NCBI GenBank assembly: GCA_016926255.1
Contig: JAFGOY010000042.1
Coordinates: forward strand, 1 to 56,371
Length of the DNA: 56,371 nucleotides
Direction of reading: 5' to 3'
From: Anaerolineae bacterium
Lineage (GTDB): Bacteria; Chloroflexota; Anaerolineae; Aggregatilineales; UBA3940
A program made the position numbers and the translations under genes. How positions within the stretch are numbered: position 1 is the first letter of the stretch; every line of letters begins with the position of its first letter. Shown here one piece after another: positions 17,075 through 26,245 of this stretch. The notes beneath the pieces were generated by a model, which saw nothing but the letters and a program-made list of their open reading frames with translations, was not told the DNA's origin and did no database searches.

Positions 17075-18442
17075 ATGGCATCAGATAGTCAGGAATTAAA
17101 AATCAAGGGCTACCTGCCCAATGATGCGCCACCCATAGGCGAAATGATTTTGCTGGGCTTCCAGCATGTACTGACCATGTTCCCGGCTACGGTTCTGGTG
17201 GCGCTGCTCGTCGGCTTCCATGTCAGTACGGTCCTGCTGGCCTCCGGGCTGGCAACCATCGTTGCGCTGCTGCTCTCGCGCTGGCGGATAGGCAAGTTTA
17301 TCCCGCTGTACTATGGCTCCAGCTTTAGCTACATCGCTGCGACTGTCGCGGTAACAGGTGCCCAGTTCGCCCAGCCGGTCAGCGACGAATTGATCGGCAC
17401 GGCGCAGGCTGGCATTCTGGTTACCGGCCTGGTAAACGTCCTGATCGGTGTGCTTATCCGGCTTACCGGTGGGCGCAAAGCAATCGATGTGATCCTGCCG
17501 CCAATCGTCACCGGCTCTGTCGCAGCAACAATCGGTTTTGCGCTGGGTTTCGCAGCGCTCGATATGGCGGCGGCCAACTGGGGCATCGCCCTGCTCACCT
17601 TGCTTGCCACAGTCGCCTTTTCAGTTTACCTTCAGGGGCGCGGGTTTATCGGCATGCTGCCGGTGCTGCTTGGGGCCGTTTTCGGCTACCTGATCTCGAT
17701 CCCCTTCGGGCTTGTCGACTTCAGTTCGGTTGCCAGTGCGGCTGTAGTCCAGGCTCCCCATCTGACACTCCCGAACTTCTCAAGCAACCTGACTGCGACG
17801 GCCATCTTTGGTATTGCCGTCATGGCGATTGCCACGATCCCGGAATCAACGGCGCATCTCTACCAGATCGGCCTGTATGTGGATCATCTTGCCGACAAAC
17901 TTGAAAAGGATCGATACGACCTGAGCCAGTACATTGGCTTCAACCTGATCCTCGATGGCATTGGCGATATGGTGAATGGCTTGATCGGCGGCGTGGCCGG
18001 AACCAACTACGGCGAAAACAACTCCCTGATGGCTATCACCCGTAACTACTCAGGCCCGGCTTTGATTGCCGCCGGGGTGATCGCCATTGTCATGTCTTTC
18101 AGTGGGACTCTGTCTGCGTTTGTCAACAGTATTCCGCTGGCCGTTACCGGAGGGCTGGCGATCTACCTCTTTGGTGTGATCGGCATGCAGGGTGTGGCGC
18201 TGATGATGGCCGAAAAAGTCAATCTCTTCGATCCCAAACAGCTTGCCATCGGCGCGACGATCCTGGTCGTCGGGGTTGGCGGTCACATCGGGTATTCCGG
18301 TGGTTTCCTGCCCATTCCGCTGCTGCCCGGCATCTTCCCCCAGGGCTGGCCCGCGATTGCGACCGGCGCAGTACTGGGCATCCTGCTGAACCTGATTTTT
18401 ATCGCCTTCAAGCCGCCTGCGGTCGAGTCACTGGAGGATTAG
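17075..18442 (+). CDS. NCS2 uracil/xanthine permease
   Basis: The 455-residue polytopic protein belongs to the nucleobase-cation symporter-2 family. The N-terminus has LLGFQHVLTMFPATVLVALL, matching the UraA-type Q-H motif in helix 1. Later come a Y-x-G-S-S-F-S-Y segment, the P-P-I-V-T-G-S-V motif of helix 5, an ATIPESTAHLYQ segment with the substrate-binding Glu, and GGVAGTNYGENNSLMAITRNYS. The GTNYGENN segment fits uracil transporters better than xanthine ones. GAGGGGAA lies just before the ATG. It is monocistronic: a leader terminator stands upstream and a long hairpin terminator stands downstream. Uptake of uracil for salvage is the likely role. Confidence 0.88.
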   Translation: MASDSQELKIKGYLPNDAPPIGEMILLGFQHVLTMFPATVLVALLVGFHVSTVLLASGLATIVALLLSRWRIGKFIPLYYGSSFSYIAATVAVTGAQFAQPVSDELIGTAQAGILVTGLVNVLIGVLIRLTGGRKAIDVILPPIVTGSVAATIGFALGFAALDMAAANWGIALLTLLATVAFSVYLQGRGFIGMLPVLLGAVFGYLISIPFGLVDFSSVASAAVVQAPHLTLPNFSSNLTATAIFGIAVMAIATIPESTAHLYQIGLYVDHLADKLEKDRYDLSQYIGFNLILDGIGDMVNGLIGGVAGTNYGENNSLMAITRNYSGPALIAAGVIAIVMSFSGTLSAFVNSIPLAVTGGLAIYLFGVIGMQGVALMMAEKVNLFDPKQLAIGATILVVGVGGHIGYSGGFLPIPLLPGIFPQGWPAIATGAVLGILLNLIFIAFKPPAVESLED

Positions 18443-18496
18443 TTCGCTATTCGAACCTGACAGATTCGCCGCCTCGACAGTGACGAGGTTGACAGC

Positions 18497-18565
18497 AACA
18501 CCCTGTTCACAGAACGCGCGTTGTCTTCCAGGCAGCGTATGAAATGAACAGGGTGTTTGTCTTTT
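18497..18565 (+). terminator. Terminator of the nucleobase permease gene
   Basis: A perfect 13-bp stem, AACACCCTGTTCA with TGAACAGGGTGTT, encloses a 35-base loop and is followed by TTGTCTTTTT. It lies 54 bases after the stop. The long loop is unusual, but the stem and T tract are convincing. Confidence 0.75.
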
Positions 18566-18708
18566 TAGCGAGACAGGGTATCAAGTGTACCCCTATACTT
18601 CAATGATCGAATTAGTCCCCGTCGCACACCCGACATGCCCTCCGACCCGGTCAGCCGGACAAGCTCCTCTTCCTGCGCCAGTATTCAACTGCTTTGGGAA
18701 GAATGCGG

Positions 18709-19182
18709 CTAATCTGCGTCCGGCGGTGTCCCGTCGAGGATATCCAGAAGGGACACATCGACATCGAGGTCCGGCCAGTAAATCCCGTTGCTGTCAAGCT
18801 CGTAATCGGTACGAGTCTCCTCAGACGCTTCTTCCAGTTGTGGATACCACGCCAGCGGCGCCGAAATCACCCGGCCATCCGACAGGCTCACCTGGAGAAG
18901 GTCACCGGCAAACGTGACGTCGACGGGGCGCACCGGTTCGGCGGCAGCGGCCACAGCGGGAGCCGCTGCAACGCGCTTCTGAGGCCGCCTGCGCCGAAAA
19001 TTCGCGTTGACGATCACCGAAACCAGCGTGGCAATCAAAGCCAGAAAGAAGCCAAACCAGCCGACCCCCAGACTTACAACATGAAACCAGCTCAGCACAA
19101 TCAGGATTGTGCCAAGAATCCAGATCATCCAGTATGCATTTCGCCAGGAAATTCGAACCGGTTCTCGATTGCTGCGTCCCAT
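18709..19182 (-). CDS. Two-helix membrane protein with C-terminal DUF2442 domain
   Basis: The 157-residue protein has two membrane helices: RNAYWMIWILGTILIVLSW, and a second through GVGWFGFFLALIATLVSVIV. A basic and Ala-rich linker follows, then a C-terminal DUF2442 domain with the signature L-x-V-x-L-x-D-G-R-x-I-x-x-P-L-x-W-Y-P-x-L, then N-G-I-x-W-P-D-L-D-x-D-x-S. DUF2442 usually forms small stand-alone proteins near toxin-antitoxin genes, so fusion to a membrane anchor is uncommon. GGAGG lies 5 bases before the chosen ATG. Function is unknown. Confidence 0.75.
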   Translation of the reverse strand: MGRSNREPVRISWRNAYWMIWILGTILIVLSWFHVVSLGVGWFGFFLALIATLVSVIVNANFRRRRPQKRVAAAPAVAAAAEPVRPVDVTFAGDLLQVSLSDGRVISAPLAWYPQLEEASEETRTDYELDSNGIYWPDLDVDVSLLDILDGTPPDAD

Positions 19183-19330
19183 CCCTGCCTCCGATGAAGA
19201 TAGTGTACTGAAAGCCAATTTTACAGGATAAACTACGCAGCGAAAACGCGGCTGAGTTCAATGGCAGAAAGGGCGTGAGGAGCGTCAGCGGGGACGGCAT
19301 CAACAACCCGGTGCTGATCGAGATCGTTGA

Positions 19331-19361
19331 ACCGGCACCGGGTATTTGTCCCGGTGCCGGT
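19331..19361 (-). terminator. Perfect 12-bp hairpin after the small zinc-ribbon-like gene
   Basis: ACCGGCACCGGG pairs perfectly with CCCGGTGCCGGT around a 7-base loop, 32 bases beyond the stop of the minus-strand gene at 19393. There is no T tract on either strand, so termination efficiency is uncertain. Confidence 0.5.
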
Positions 19362-19392
19362 AACGAACTGATGGACGCCCTCACTGCCAGTA

Positions 19393-19953
19393 TCAATCCG
19401 TACCGGGCAGCAGTTCCTGAAACTGTTCACCGTATTCGTCGTTGTCGAAGGTGATCGTGATCTGCTGTTTGCCCTCCTGCATCTGCCGGTTGATGGAGAC
19501 ATCGAGGCACAGTGCAATGCCCTCAACACCTTCCGGGACAACGTAGCCCTGCTCGGCGACCTTCTTCTTGATTTTTGAATTGTGCATCGGTATGAAAGCC
19601 AGGTTATGGACGGCACCTTTGAGGATCGCAGCCACGATCAGATAGATGATCGCCGCCGTCCCTGTGATCTCACTGCCGACAATCGGAATCATGATAAGCG
19701 CTGCACCGGCCAGTGCAATGATGTATTCAAGGGTGATCATCCCCTGCCCCAGGCCGGTATGCGTGATGTCTCTCACCCGTTCGGCGTTATGGAAATGACT
19801 TCTACAGTATGGAAGCGACAATGGTAAATTGCCGTTCTGCGTGGCGTAGGTGCAGTCGACGCGCTTGTAGGTTTCGGCACCGCATTTCACACATTTGTCG
19901 GGCAGTGTCGGGACAGGGACACCCGGTTCCCATCGAAACGTGATGGATTTCAT
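19393..19953 (-). CDS. Hypothetical membrane protein with Cys motifs
   Basis: The 186-residue protein starts MKSITFRWEPGVPVP; the ATG with AGGAG 8 bases upstream was preferred to one 13 codons earlier. Near the N-terminus, residues C-V-K-C-G-A-E, then a single Cys in VDCTYATQ and LPYCRSHF could form a small zinc-ribbon-like site. Two hydrophobic helices follow (about residues 75-115), then a basic KIKKK stretch and a beta-rich C-terminal part ending in TFDNDEYGEQFQELLPG. I do not recognise the family. A cytosolic zinc site joined to a membrane hairpin is the visible layout. Confidence 0.65.
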   Translation of the reverse strand: MKSITFRWEPGVPVPTLPDKCVKCGAETYKRVDCTYATQNGNLPLSLPYCRSHFHNAERVRDITHTGLGQGMITLEYIIALAGAALIMIPIVGSEITGTAAIIYLIVAAILKGAVHNLAFIPMHNSKIKKKVAEQGYVVPEGVEGIALCLDVSINRQMQEGKQQITITFDNDEYGEQFQELLPGTD

Positions 19954-20217
19954 CGTATGGCTCCTTATGTGATTGAAGTGGCTATAAATCATATAAATCA
20001 GGAGGGCCGGAAATCACGCGGGGAAAGGAAATGGCAGCGCAGTGGAAGGTCTCAGGAGAAGGACGGCGAATAAGATGTAAAGGATGCTTCCTGCTCTCGA
20101 CTGCACCAGTATACACGATCATCCACGAGGTTCAAATCGCACGGCCAATACAGTAATGCAATACTATCGAGATGGATATCTCGTACCGGTTGTGGAGTGA
20201 AGATCATTATACTGAGA

Positions 20218-20679
20218 CTAATCGGTTGGTGGAAAAACGTTGGGCCGGTCAATCCCTTCGATCATATCACCAGAAAATGGGCCATCGGTTTGCTCTAAGC
20301 CCCACCAGCCTACCACCACCCATTCGCCGTTTTCTTCATCGATCTCCACAACGACATCATACGATTTCTGGTCGAAGAACATATAGTAGCCCCAGTAGCC
20401 ATCGGCATCGCCATGAACAAACAGAATATCCTCTGGCTTCCCAGAATCATAAATACCAGTTGACTCGAAGCAGGCAATGATAGAACCGTCATCGCACAGT
20501 TCATCGACGGCTGCCCTGGTATCTTCACTCAGGTATGAATACGCTTTCCGCTCCCGTTGATTCGCAACGGCTGACAGAAATCGGCTGCCCACCTGCCCCG
20601 GCGACGAATCGGCTGCGGAACATGCCAACAAGACTCCAATCAGTGCCATTGCAGCTATACGAAACCTGCGAGTTTTCAT
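20218..20679 (-). CDS. Small lipoprotein, DUF4878-like fold possible
   Basis: The 153-residue product has a lipoprotein signal, MKTRRFRIAAMALIGVLLAC, with LLAC as lipobox. The mature part opens S-P-G-Q-V-G-S-R-F-L-S-A-V-A-N-Q-R, resembling the first helix of NTF2-like lipoproteins (DUF4878 type). Acidic beta strands follow (YDVVVEIDEENGEWVVVGWW). It starts 26 bases before the end of the glgC gene in transcription order, that is, directly downstream of glgC, so it may be co-transcribed. The role is unknown. Confidence 0.65.
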   Translation of the reverse strand: MKTRRFRIAAMALIGVLLACSAADSSPGQVGSRFLSAVANQRERKAYSYLSEDTRAAVDELCDDGSIIACFESTGIYDSGKPEDILFVHGDADGYWGYYMFFDQKSYDVVVEIDEENGEWVVVGWWGLEQTDGPFSGDMIEGIDRPNVFPPTD

Positions 20680-20705
20680 GATTAACCAATATCAGAATGA
20701 TTTGT

Positions 20706-21953
20706 TCAAATCACCGTATCATCGGGGATCGTCGCGCTCTTGGGCACGATCACGATTCCTTCGCGCGCGACCCAGTTCTCCGCGTCGGAGTCGGGACGGT
20801 TCGCCACGTAGCGGATATGCACGTTGCGCCCGATCCGCACATTCTTGTCGATGATCGCGCATTCGATGGTCGAGTTCTCGCCGATCCCAATTGGCGGGCA
20901 GCACTCGTCGGCGGCCTCCACTTCGTCCTCGTAATAGTCAGCGCCCATGATCACCGACGAGTGGATCGTGACGTTGGGGCAAATCCTGCTGCGCAGGCCG
21001 ATCACCGCCTGTGAAATGTTGGCATGGTCGATGTGGCAGCCATCGGCCAGCAGCACTTCGTCGAGGCGCGTATCGAAGACCTCCGAAGGGGGCAAAAACC
21101 GGGCGCGGGTAAAGACCAGGTGGCGCGGGTCGAACAGGTTGAGCGGGCTGTCTTTGGTTGCCAGCTCCAGGTTGACCTCGTAAAAGCGGCGCATCGTCCC
21201 GACATCGGCCCAATACCCCTCGAACACGTACCCCATCACCGGGCGTTCTTCGAGTGCCTGGGGGATGATATGCTTGCCAAAGTCGTTGCCGGGGCCGTGC
21301 AGCAGTTCGTGGAGCAGTTCAATCGAGATCACATATATCCCCATCGATCCCAGATAGGGCTTATCCGTGCCGGGCAGACTCTCCCACCCTTCCAACTCAT
21401 CGACTGCGGGTTTTTCGACGAAGTCGACAATCTGCCCGTCCTCGTTGCGCTTCAGTATGCCGTACTGCGGTGCATCTTCCGCCGAAACCGGCTGCACGGC
21501 GAGGGTGATATCGGCGTTCGTATCGACGTGGTAAGCCACAAACGGGCGGTAGTCCATGTGATACAGGTGATCCCCGGCGAGGATCAGGGCGTATTTGGTG
21601 CGGGCGCTCTTGATCTCCAGCCACTGCTGGCGGACGGCGTCCGCTGTCCCCTGGTACCAGCCGGTTTCCTCGAAGCCCTGCTGCGCGGCGAGGATTTCCA
21701 CCCACCCCCCGGAAAAGACATCGCGCTGGTAGGTGCGGTTGATGTGACGATTAAGAGACGCGGATTGAAACTGGGTAAGGATTGCGATCTTGTCAATATC
21801 GGAGTGGATGCAGTTGCTGATGGGAATATCGATCAGGCGGTAGCGCCCGGCGAGGGGAACCGCCGGTTTAGCGCGTTTCAGCGTGAGTGGATAAAGACGC
21901 GAACCCCGACCACCACCAAGAATAACACCAAGGACATCATCCATATCCAGCAT
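20706..21953 (-). CDS. glgC: Glucose-1-phosphate adenylyltransferase
   Basis: The 415-residue enzyme makes ADP-glucose from glucose-1-phosphate and ATP for glycogen synthesis. The nucleotidyltransferase signature GVILGGGRGSRLYPLT sits near residue 9, followed by KPAVPLAGRYRLIDIPISNC. The catalytic Asp lies in LAGDHLYHMDY. Substrate loops GSMGIYVI and FEGYWADVGT are present, and a left-handed beta-helix makes up the C-terminal third. Length matches the family. AAGGG lies 9 bases before the chosen ATG; the open frame extends 27 codons further upstream but without support. Only glgC of the glycogen pathway is in this window. Confidence 0.93.
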   Translation of the reverse strand: MLDMDDVLGVILGGGRGSRLYPLTLKRAKPAVPLAGRYRLIDIPISNCIHSDIDKIAILTQFQSASLNRHINRTYQRDVFSGGWVEILAAQQGFEETGWYQGTADAVRQQWLEIKSARTKYALILAGDHLYHMDYRPFVAYHVDTNADITLAVQPVSAEDAPQYGILKRNEDGQIVDFVEKPAVDELEGWESLPGTDKPYLGSMGIYVISIELLHELLHGPGNDFGKHIIPQALEERPVMGYVFEGYWADVGTMRRFYEVNLELATKDSPLNLFDPRHLVFTRARFLPPSEVFDTRLDEVLLADGCHIDHANISQAVIGLRSRICPNVTIHSSVIMGADYYEDEVEAADECCPPIGIGENSTIECAIIDKNVRIGRNVHIRYVANRPDSDAENWVAREGIVIVPKSATIPDDTVI

Positions 21954-22045
21954 GTTAATTACCCTTTCAGGAAGCAACCAATAGACCGAGGAAATGCCTG
22001 CTATACATCTAGTACAGAACGTCAAAAAGCGCAATCCTGGAAAGC

Positions 22046-22083
22046 AAAAAGCGGGGGACGACCATTGGTCGCCTCGCCCCGCT
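22046..22083 (-). terminator. Terminator of the lipid kinase gene
   Basis: Read on the minus strand, AGCGGGG-CGA-GGCGACC pairs with GGTCG-TC-CCCCGCT around an AAT loop, then TTTTTG. It lies about 30 bases beyond the kinase stop and 90 bases before glgC, so glgC probably has its own promoter. Confidence 0.75.
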
Positions 22084-22114
22084 CGGAAAGGTTGAACGAT
22101 GGATTGTCGATCAG

Positions 22115-23071
22115 CTAGCTGCTTGAGAGCGTGTGCAGCGCGGAGGGGATCATCGCCACTTCGAGCTGGCGCAGATCGTTTTCCAGCCGGGAGAACAATT
22201 CGCCGTCGATGTGGACGGTCAGCGGGTCGTGGGCTTCGATGTGGAGCTTGTGCGCGTTGCCGAACTCGAAATGCTTGACCTTGTCGGTGTGTTTGGCGGC
22301 AAGGACGATCGGGAGGAAATAGAGCATCTTGACGCGGCTCATCCGGCGCATGAAGGTATAGGACAGCAGGCCATCGTCCATCAGGGCGTGGGGCGCGACA
22401 GGGAACCCGCCGCCCTCCGCCGGGCCGTTGCAGATATTGACCATGCTGATCGACCGCTTGACCGGGTCGCCGTCATCGACCTTGACCATGATATCGTTGT
22501 TCTGCATGTGGAACAGAATGGTTTTAATGACGATATACAGGTAGAGCACGAACCCGCGTAAAATCGACGTGGAACTGCGGGCGACGACGGTCACCGCACC
22601 GGAAAACCCAAAGCCCAGCGTATTGACCCAGTACTGCGAACGGCTGTCGCCATCACTCACCATACCCACGTCGAGCGGGCGGGTGTTTTCCTGGAACAGG
22701 CAGCGGGCGGCTTCGGCGAGATCGGTACTGAGGCCGAAATTATTGGTCAGGTCATTACCGGTGCCGGTGGGCAGGATGCCCAGCTTGGGCCGTTGATCGG
22801 GATCGACACGCATCATGCCGTTGACGACCTCATGAATGGTGCCATCTCCGCCGATAGCGACAATCGTATCGTAACCGTTGAGCGCCGCCTGGTAAGCCAG
22901 CTCGGTGGCATGGCCCGGCTCCTCGGTGGTCACCCAGTCGACCTGGTAAAGCGGGCCGTCCAACGAGGCGGTTTCGGCCAGCTCATGGAGAAGATCGAAA
23001 ATGAAATCGTGCTGCTTGTAATTATCACCACGATTAGCCTGCGGGTTAAAAATCGCTTTTATTCGGGGCAT
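22115..23071 (-). CDS. Diacylglycerol-kinase-family lipid kinase
   Basis: The 318-residue protein matches the DagK/YegS/sphingosine kinase family. It starts MPRIKAIFNPQANRG, has the nucleotide-binding loop AIGGDGTIHEVVNGM near residue 80, then LPTGTGNDLTNNFGL and a beta-sandwich C-terminal domain ending in a VHIDGELF strand. These enzymes phosphorylate diacylglycerol or related lipids at the membrane. GAGG 9 bases before this ATG fixes the start; a 47-codon upstream extension has no family similarity. It is transcribed divergently from the FHA histidine kinase. Confidence 0.9.
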   Translation of the reverse strand: MPRIKAIFNPQANRGDNYKQHDFIFDLLHELAETASLDGPLYQVDWVTTEEPGHATELAYQAALNGYDTIVAIGGDGTIHEVVNGMMRVDPDQRPKLGILPTGTGNDLTNNFGLSTDLAEAARCLFQENTRPLDVGMVSDGDSRSQYWVNTLGFGFSGAVTVVARSSTSILRGFVLYLYIVIKTILFHMQNNDIMVKVDDGDPVKRSISMVNICNGPAEGGGFPVAPHALMDDGLLSYTFMRRMSRVKMLYFLPIVLAAKHTDKVKHFEFGNAHKLHIEAHDPLTVHIDGELFSRLENDLRQLEVAMIPSALHTLSSS

Positions 23072-23286
23072 AGTTGTTTCCTCATTCGGGCGAAAAATTT
23101 TCGTTATTGGTATCAGCCTGGCAAACACTGTACATGCTGTATAACGAAAAAGCCTGGCAAGAGTTTCGTATACGAGGCTACAGATATACCACAAACAACT
23201 TACAGATTCCAAACAAATGTATCAACAGGCCTGTTTTTCACTATTCTTTCATATTATTTTCCCTGCCACCGGGTAAAATAGATTTG

Positions 23287-24951
23287 ATGGCAAATACCGC
23301 AAAACCATCAACGCACACACACGACGGGGAAAGGCCCAGCATGGGTATTGACGAATTTGCGGCCAAGGAAGAACAATCAGAGGGGAAAACCACCGGTCTT
23401 CTGTTCAACTGGCGGATTCGTCTCTCGCGGATATCCGATCCGGGTGAATGGATCGAGCTCGATCTAACCGAGGAAGCTATACTCGGCATCGGCGAGGGCA
23501 GCCCGGTCGCCCGGACACTCCAGCGGTTCGACGGCGAGCAGAAGGGTGTATCCCGGCAGCACGCGATCCTGAGGGCATCAGGCACTGAACTGTCGGTGGT
23601 TGACCTGGGCAGCACCAACGGTACGACGGTCAACGGGGAGCTCATCAAACCCGATTTACCCCACCCGCTGGAAGACGGTGACCGCCTGTCGCTGGGCGGC
23701 CTCGACCTGCTGGTCACGGTGATCGAGGGGATCAAAGGGCGGGTCAGGAGAAAAGATACCGTCGAACTGGCCGATGCCCTGGTGCAGATGGCAAAGGCGA
23801 TCACTTCCCACCTGGAACTGGAAGAGGTCTTCAAACAAGCGCTGGCGATGTCGATGAAACTGACCTCGGCAGGCGAAGCGGCGATCTGGCTGCTGGACGA
23901 AACCACTCACCAGTTATACGTCGAGGCCGGGGTTGGCCTCAACGACGACCATATCAAGAAACTGCGCGTGCCGGTCACAGGGAGCCTGGTCGGGGCGGCG
24001 CTGACCACCGGAAAACCGATCCGCACCAGCCGGAACATGACCGGGAGCGAGGTTAAGGTCAAGACTGGTTACGTGGTCGAGGCAGTGCTCTACATTCCCC
24101 TGGTGCATGGCAGCAACAGGCTGGGCGTCCTGGCCGCCGTTCACCGGGAGCAGGGTCACAACTTCAGCGAACGCGACGAACACCTGCTGGAAAGCATCGG
24201 CGATTTCACCGCGCTGGCCCTTCAAAACGCGCAGATGTACCAGAAACTACAAGAAGCGAGCCATCTCAAGCAAGAGATGATCCAGAACGTTTCGCACGAG
24301 TTCAGAACGCCGATCCAGTATATCCTCGGCTACACCGAACTGCTGCTGGAGGAAAAGGAAAGGCTCGACCCGGCGCATGCCGAATACGTAGAAAACCTGG
24401 CACACCAGACACGGCGGCTGACCTGGATGATGGACAATTTCCTGTCGCTGCAACTGGTCAACAGCATGGTGTCACAGCGCTTCCCATCGAACATTGGCCC
24501 GATTGTCGAGGGGGCAGTCGGCAACGCGAGGATGCTCTCACGGGAAAAGAAGATCACGCTTACCCACCATATCGACGCCAACCTGCCCAAAGCCTTTATC
24601 AGCCCAATGGGAATCTATCAGGTGCTCGACAACCTGATCGCCAATGCCTTGAAGTTCACCGAGTCCGGGGGAAGCGTCTCTGTTGCGGTGAAACACGATG
24701 AAAGAGGCGGTGCTATCACGGTGACAGTGACCGATACCGGCATCGGCATTGCCCCGGCTGACCACGCGCGCATCTTCGAGCGCTTCGTCCAGGTGGATGG
24801 ATCGAGCAGGCGAACCTATGAAGGCGTAGGCCTGGGGCTGACCGTCTGCAAGAGCATCGTCGAAGAACACGGCGGTCGGATCGGGGTAGAGAGCGAACTC
24901 GGCAGAGGCGCAATGTTCTGGTTTACCATACCTACCGACGACGGCGGTTAA
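23287..24951 (+). CDS. FHA-GAF sensor histidine kinase
   Basis: The 554-residue soluble kinase has an N-terminal FHA domain (about 45-145, with GVSRQHA and DLGSTNGTTVNG), a GAF domain (about 165-320), a HisKA dimerisation helix with phospho-accepting His337 in NVSHEFRTP, and a HATPase domain with NALKFTESGG, DTGIGIAPAD and GVGLGLTVCKS. No membrane segment is present, so it senses an internal ligand or binds phosphothreonine partners through FHA. No response regulator gene lies nearby. The ATG at 23287 is preferred over a long upstream extension that lacks domain character. It is likely first in an operon with the FHA protein and sigma-like gene. Confidence 0.9.
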   Translation: MANTAKPSTHTHDGERPSMGIDEFAAKEEQSEGKTTGLLFNWRIRLSRISDPGEWIELDLTEEAILGIGEGSPVARTLQRFDGEQKGVSRQHAILRASGTELSVVDLGSTNGTTVNGELIKPDLPHPLEDGDRLSLGGLDLLVTVIEGIKGRVRRKDTVELADALVQMAKAITSHLELEEVFKQALAMSMKLTSAGEAAIWLLDETTHQLYVEAGVGLNDDHIKKLRVPVTGSLVGAALTTGKPIRTSRNMTGSEVKVKTGYVVEAVLYIPLVHGSNRLGVLAAVHREQGHNFSERDEHLLESIGDFTALALQNAQMYQKLQEASHLKQEMIQNVSHEFRTPIQYILGYTELLLEEKERLDPAHAEYVENLAHQTRRLTWMMDNFLSLQLVNSMVSQRFPSNIGPIVEGAVGNARMLSREKKITLTHHIDANLPKAFISPMGIYQVLDNLIANALKFTESGGSVSVAVKHDERGGAITVTVTDTGIGIAPADHARIFERFVQVDGSSRRTYEGVGLGLTVCKSIVEEHGGRIGVESELGRGAMFWFTIPTDDGG

Positions 24952-24964
24952 AAACAACATTCGA

Positions 24965-25486
24965 ATGAAGAAATTCAACCCGGATATGACTATGACCAAC
25001 AACACCGACCCATATGAGGACTTCGATCACATAGACGCACTCAACACCGATCTGGCGGTATGGCAGGGCGTTCAAAACTGGCGGATCATCCTGGAGATCA
25101 ATGCGCCGCCTCCCAATATTATCGGATTGGATGTAAAATGGCCCTGTGCGATTGGCCGCTCAGACCGGTATACGCGGATACACCTGGATATTGACCTGAT
25201 GTCTCTCGGCGGTGATGCGCATGGCGTTTCGAGGCGGCACGCGGTGCTCCTTCCGCATGGAACCGGCCTGATGATTATGGATGTAGGAAGCACCAACGGC
25301 ACCTGGGTAAACGACACACAGTTGATGCCGGGCAAGCAGTATCCACTGGCAAAAGGGGATCACATCGAGTTCAGCACACTGAAAGCCACCGTCCGGTCGA
25401 TTGTCAGGCTTGAGGAAAGCCAGGCGGCTGGCTACAACACAATAGTGGCCCGCCCGAAGAAGAAAAACGGGACAGCTCATCGATAA
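24965..25486 (+). CDS. FHA-domain protein
   Basis: The 173-residue protein has a short acidic N-terminal segment and a single FHA domain. Its conserved residues are clear: a G-R strand (AIGRSDRY), H-G-V-S-R-R-H-A-V-L-L, and DVGSTNGTWVND, which bind phosphothreonine. A basic tail follows (RPKKKNGTAHR). It starts 13 bases after the histidine kinase stop. No ribosome-binding site is visible at this ATG, and an in-frame ATG at 24989 is an alternative. A role as an adaptor for a Ser/Thr kinase is inferred; one candidate is the kinase-cyclase fusion at 33228-36677. Confidence 0.82.
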   Translation: MKKFNPDMTMTNNTDPYEDFDHIDALNTDLAVWQGVQNWRIILEINAPPPNIIGLDVKWPCAIGRSDRYTRIHLDIDLMSLGGDAHGVSRRHAVLLPHGTGLMIMDVGSTNGTWVNDTQLMPGKQYPLAKGDHIEFSTLKATVRSIVRLEESQAAGYNTIVARPKKKNGTAHR

Positions 25487-25555
25487 CGCAGAACGGGTAA
25501 AGGCTGTCCGCAGTTCGTGAATTAGTTCGTCACGACTCATTGATTCGAGATAACT

Positions 25556-26194
25556 ATGGCAGCCGACGAGTTAAGCAGACAGCAGCAGTTGGCTTTCCAC
25601 CGCCGGATCGTCAGTAACGATCCGACGGCTTTTGCTGAGTTGTGTGAAATCGCCCTCCCCCATTTGATCACCTTTTTGGAGCAGGCTTTCCCAGGGCAGG
25701 ACGCCCACCAGCGCGAAACAATTGCCATCGACATTCTGCTCGATTACCGCCGCCGCACCGATCAATTCGACCCAAAGCGGCTCTCTCTATTTGCCTACCT
25801 GCGTATGGCCGCCAAGTACGACATGCTCAACCTGATTCGGAAAAACCAGCGCCGAGAACGGCATCTTGAACCCATTGATGGGGAATTTGTCGAACTTTCG
25901 GAATCAGACGGGAACCAATATCGAAGGGAAGAAACCCTTCAGGAATGGGTTGAACAGTACACCGATTTATCGTTACGAGAAATATTTGTAGAGGTAGAAA
26001 CCCAACTGGAGGACCCCGAGGCGCAAGTGCTGGTCATGATGCTAGAAAGAGTAAGGTCGACAGCCGAATACGCCGAGGTATTGGGAATAACCCAACTGGA
26101 TGAAACATCCCAACGCCGCGAGGTAAAACGGGTAAAAGACCGCATCATGAAAAGGCTTGAGCGCCTGGGTAAACGGATACGAACGTATCCATAG
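25556..26194 (+). CDS. RNA polymerase sigma-70-like (ECF-type) factor
   Basis: The 212-residue basic helical protein looks like an ECF-type sigma factor. The region-2-like stretch is FDPKRLSLFAYLRMAAKYDMLNLIRKNQRRERH (two parts, near residues 75-108), which has the aromatic and basic residues that bind -10 DNA. The region-4-like part around STAEYAEVLGITQLDETSQRREVKRVKDRIMKRL would be the helix-turn-helix. Similarity is diverged, so the call rests on layout and context. The next gene encodes a FecR-type membrane protein, the usual sigma-regulator pairing. It follows the FHA gene by 69 bases. Confidence 0.7.
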   Translation: MAADELSRQQQLAFHRRIVSNDPTAFAELCEIALPHLITFLEQAFPGQDAHQRETIAIDILLDYRRRTDQFDPKRLSLFAYLRMAAKYDMLNLIRKNQRRERHLEPIDGEFVELSESDGNQYRREETLQEWVEQYTDLSLREIFVEVETQLEDPEAQVLVMMLERVRSTAEYAEVLGITQLDETSQRREVKRVKDRIMKRLERLGKRIRTYP

Positions 26195-26245
26195 AGGGAC
26201 AGGTAGGGAGAGTCGATTTCGTGAGAATGGACCGAACACCAAGCT

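Noticed and set aside
21024-22118. 364-codon plus-strand frame antisense to glgC
   Set aside because: GlgC motifs on the minus strand are complete, and this frame has no ribosome-binding site or family features.
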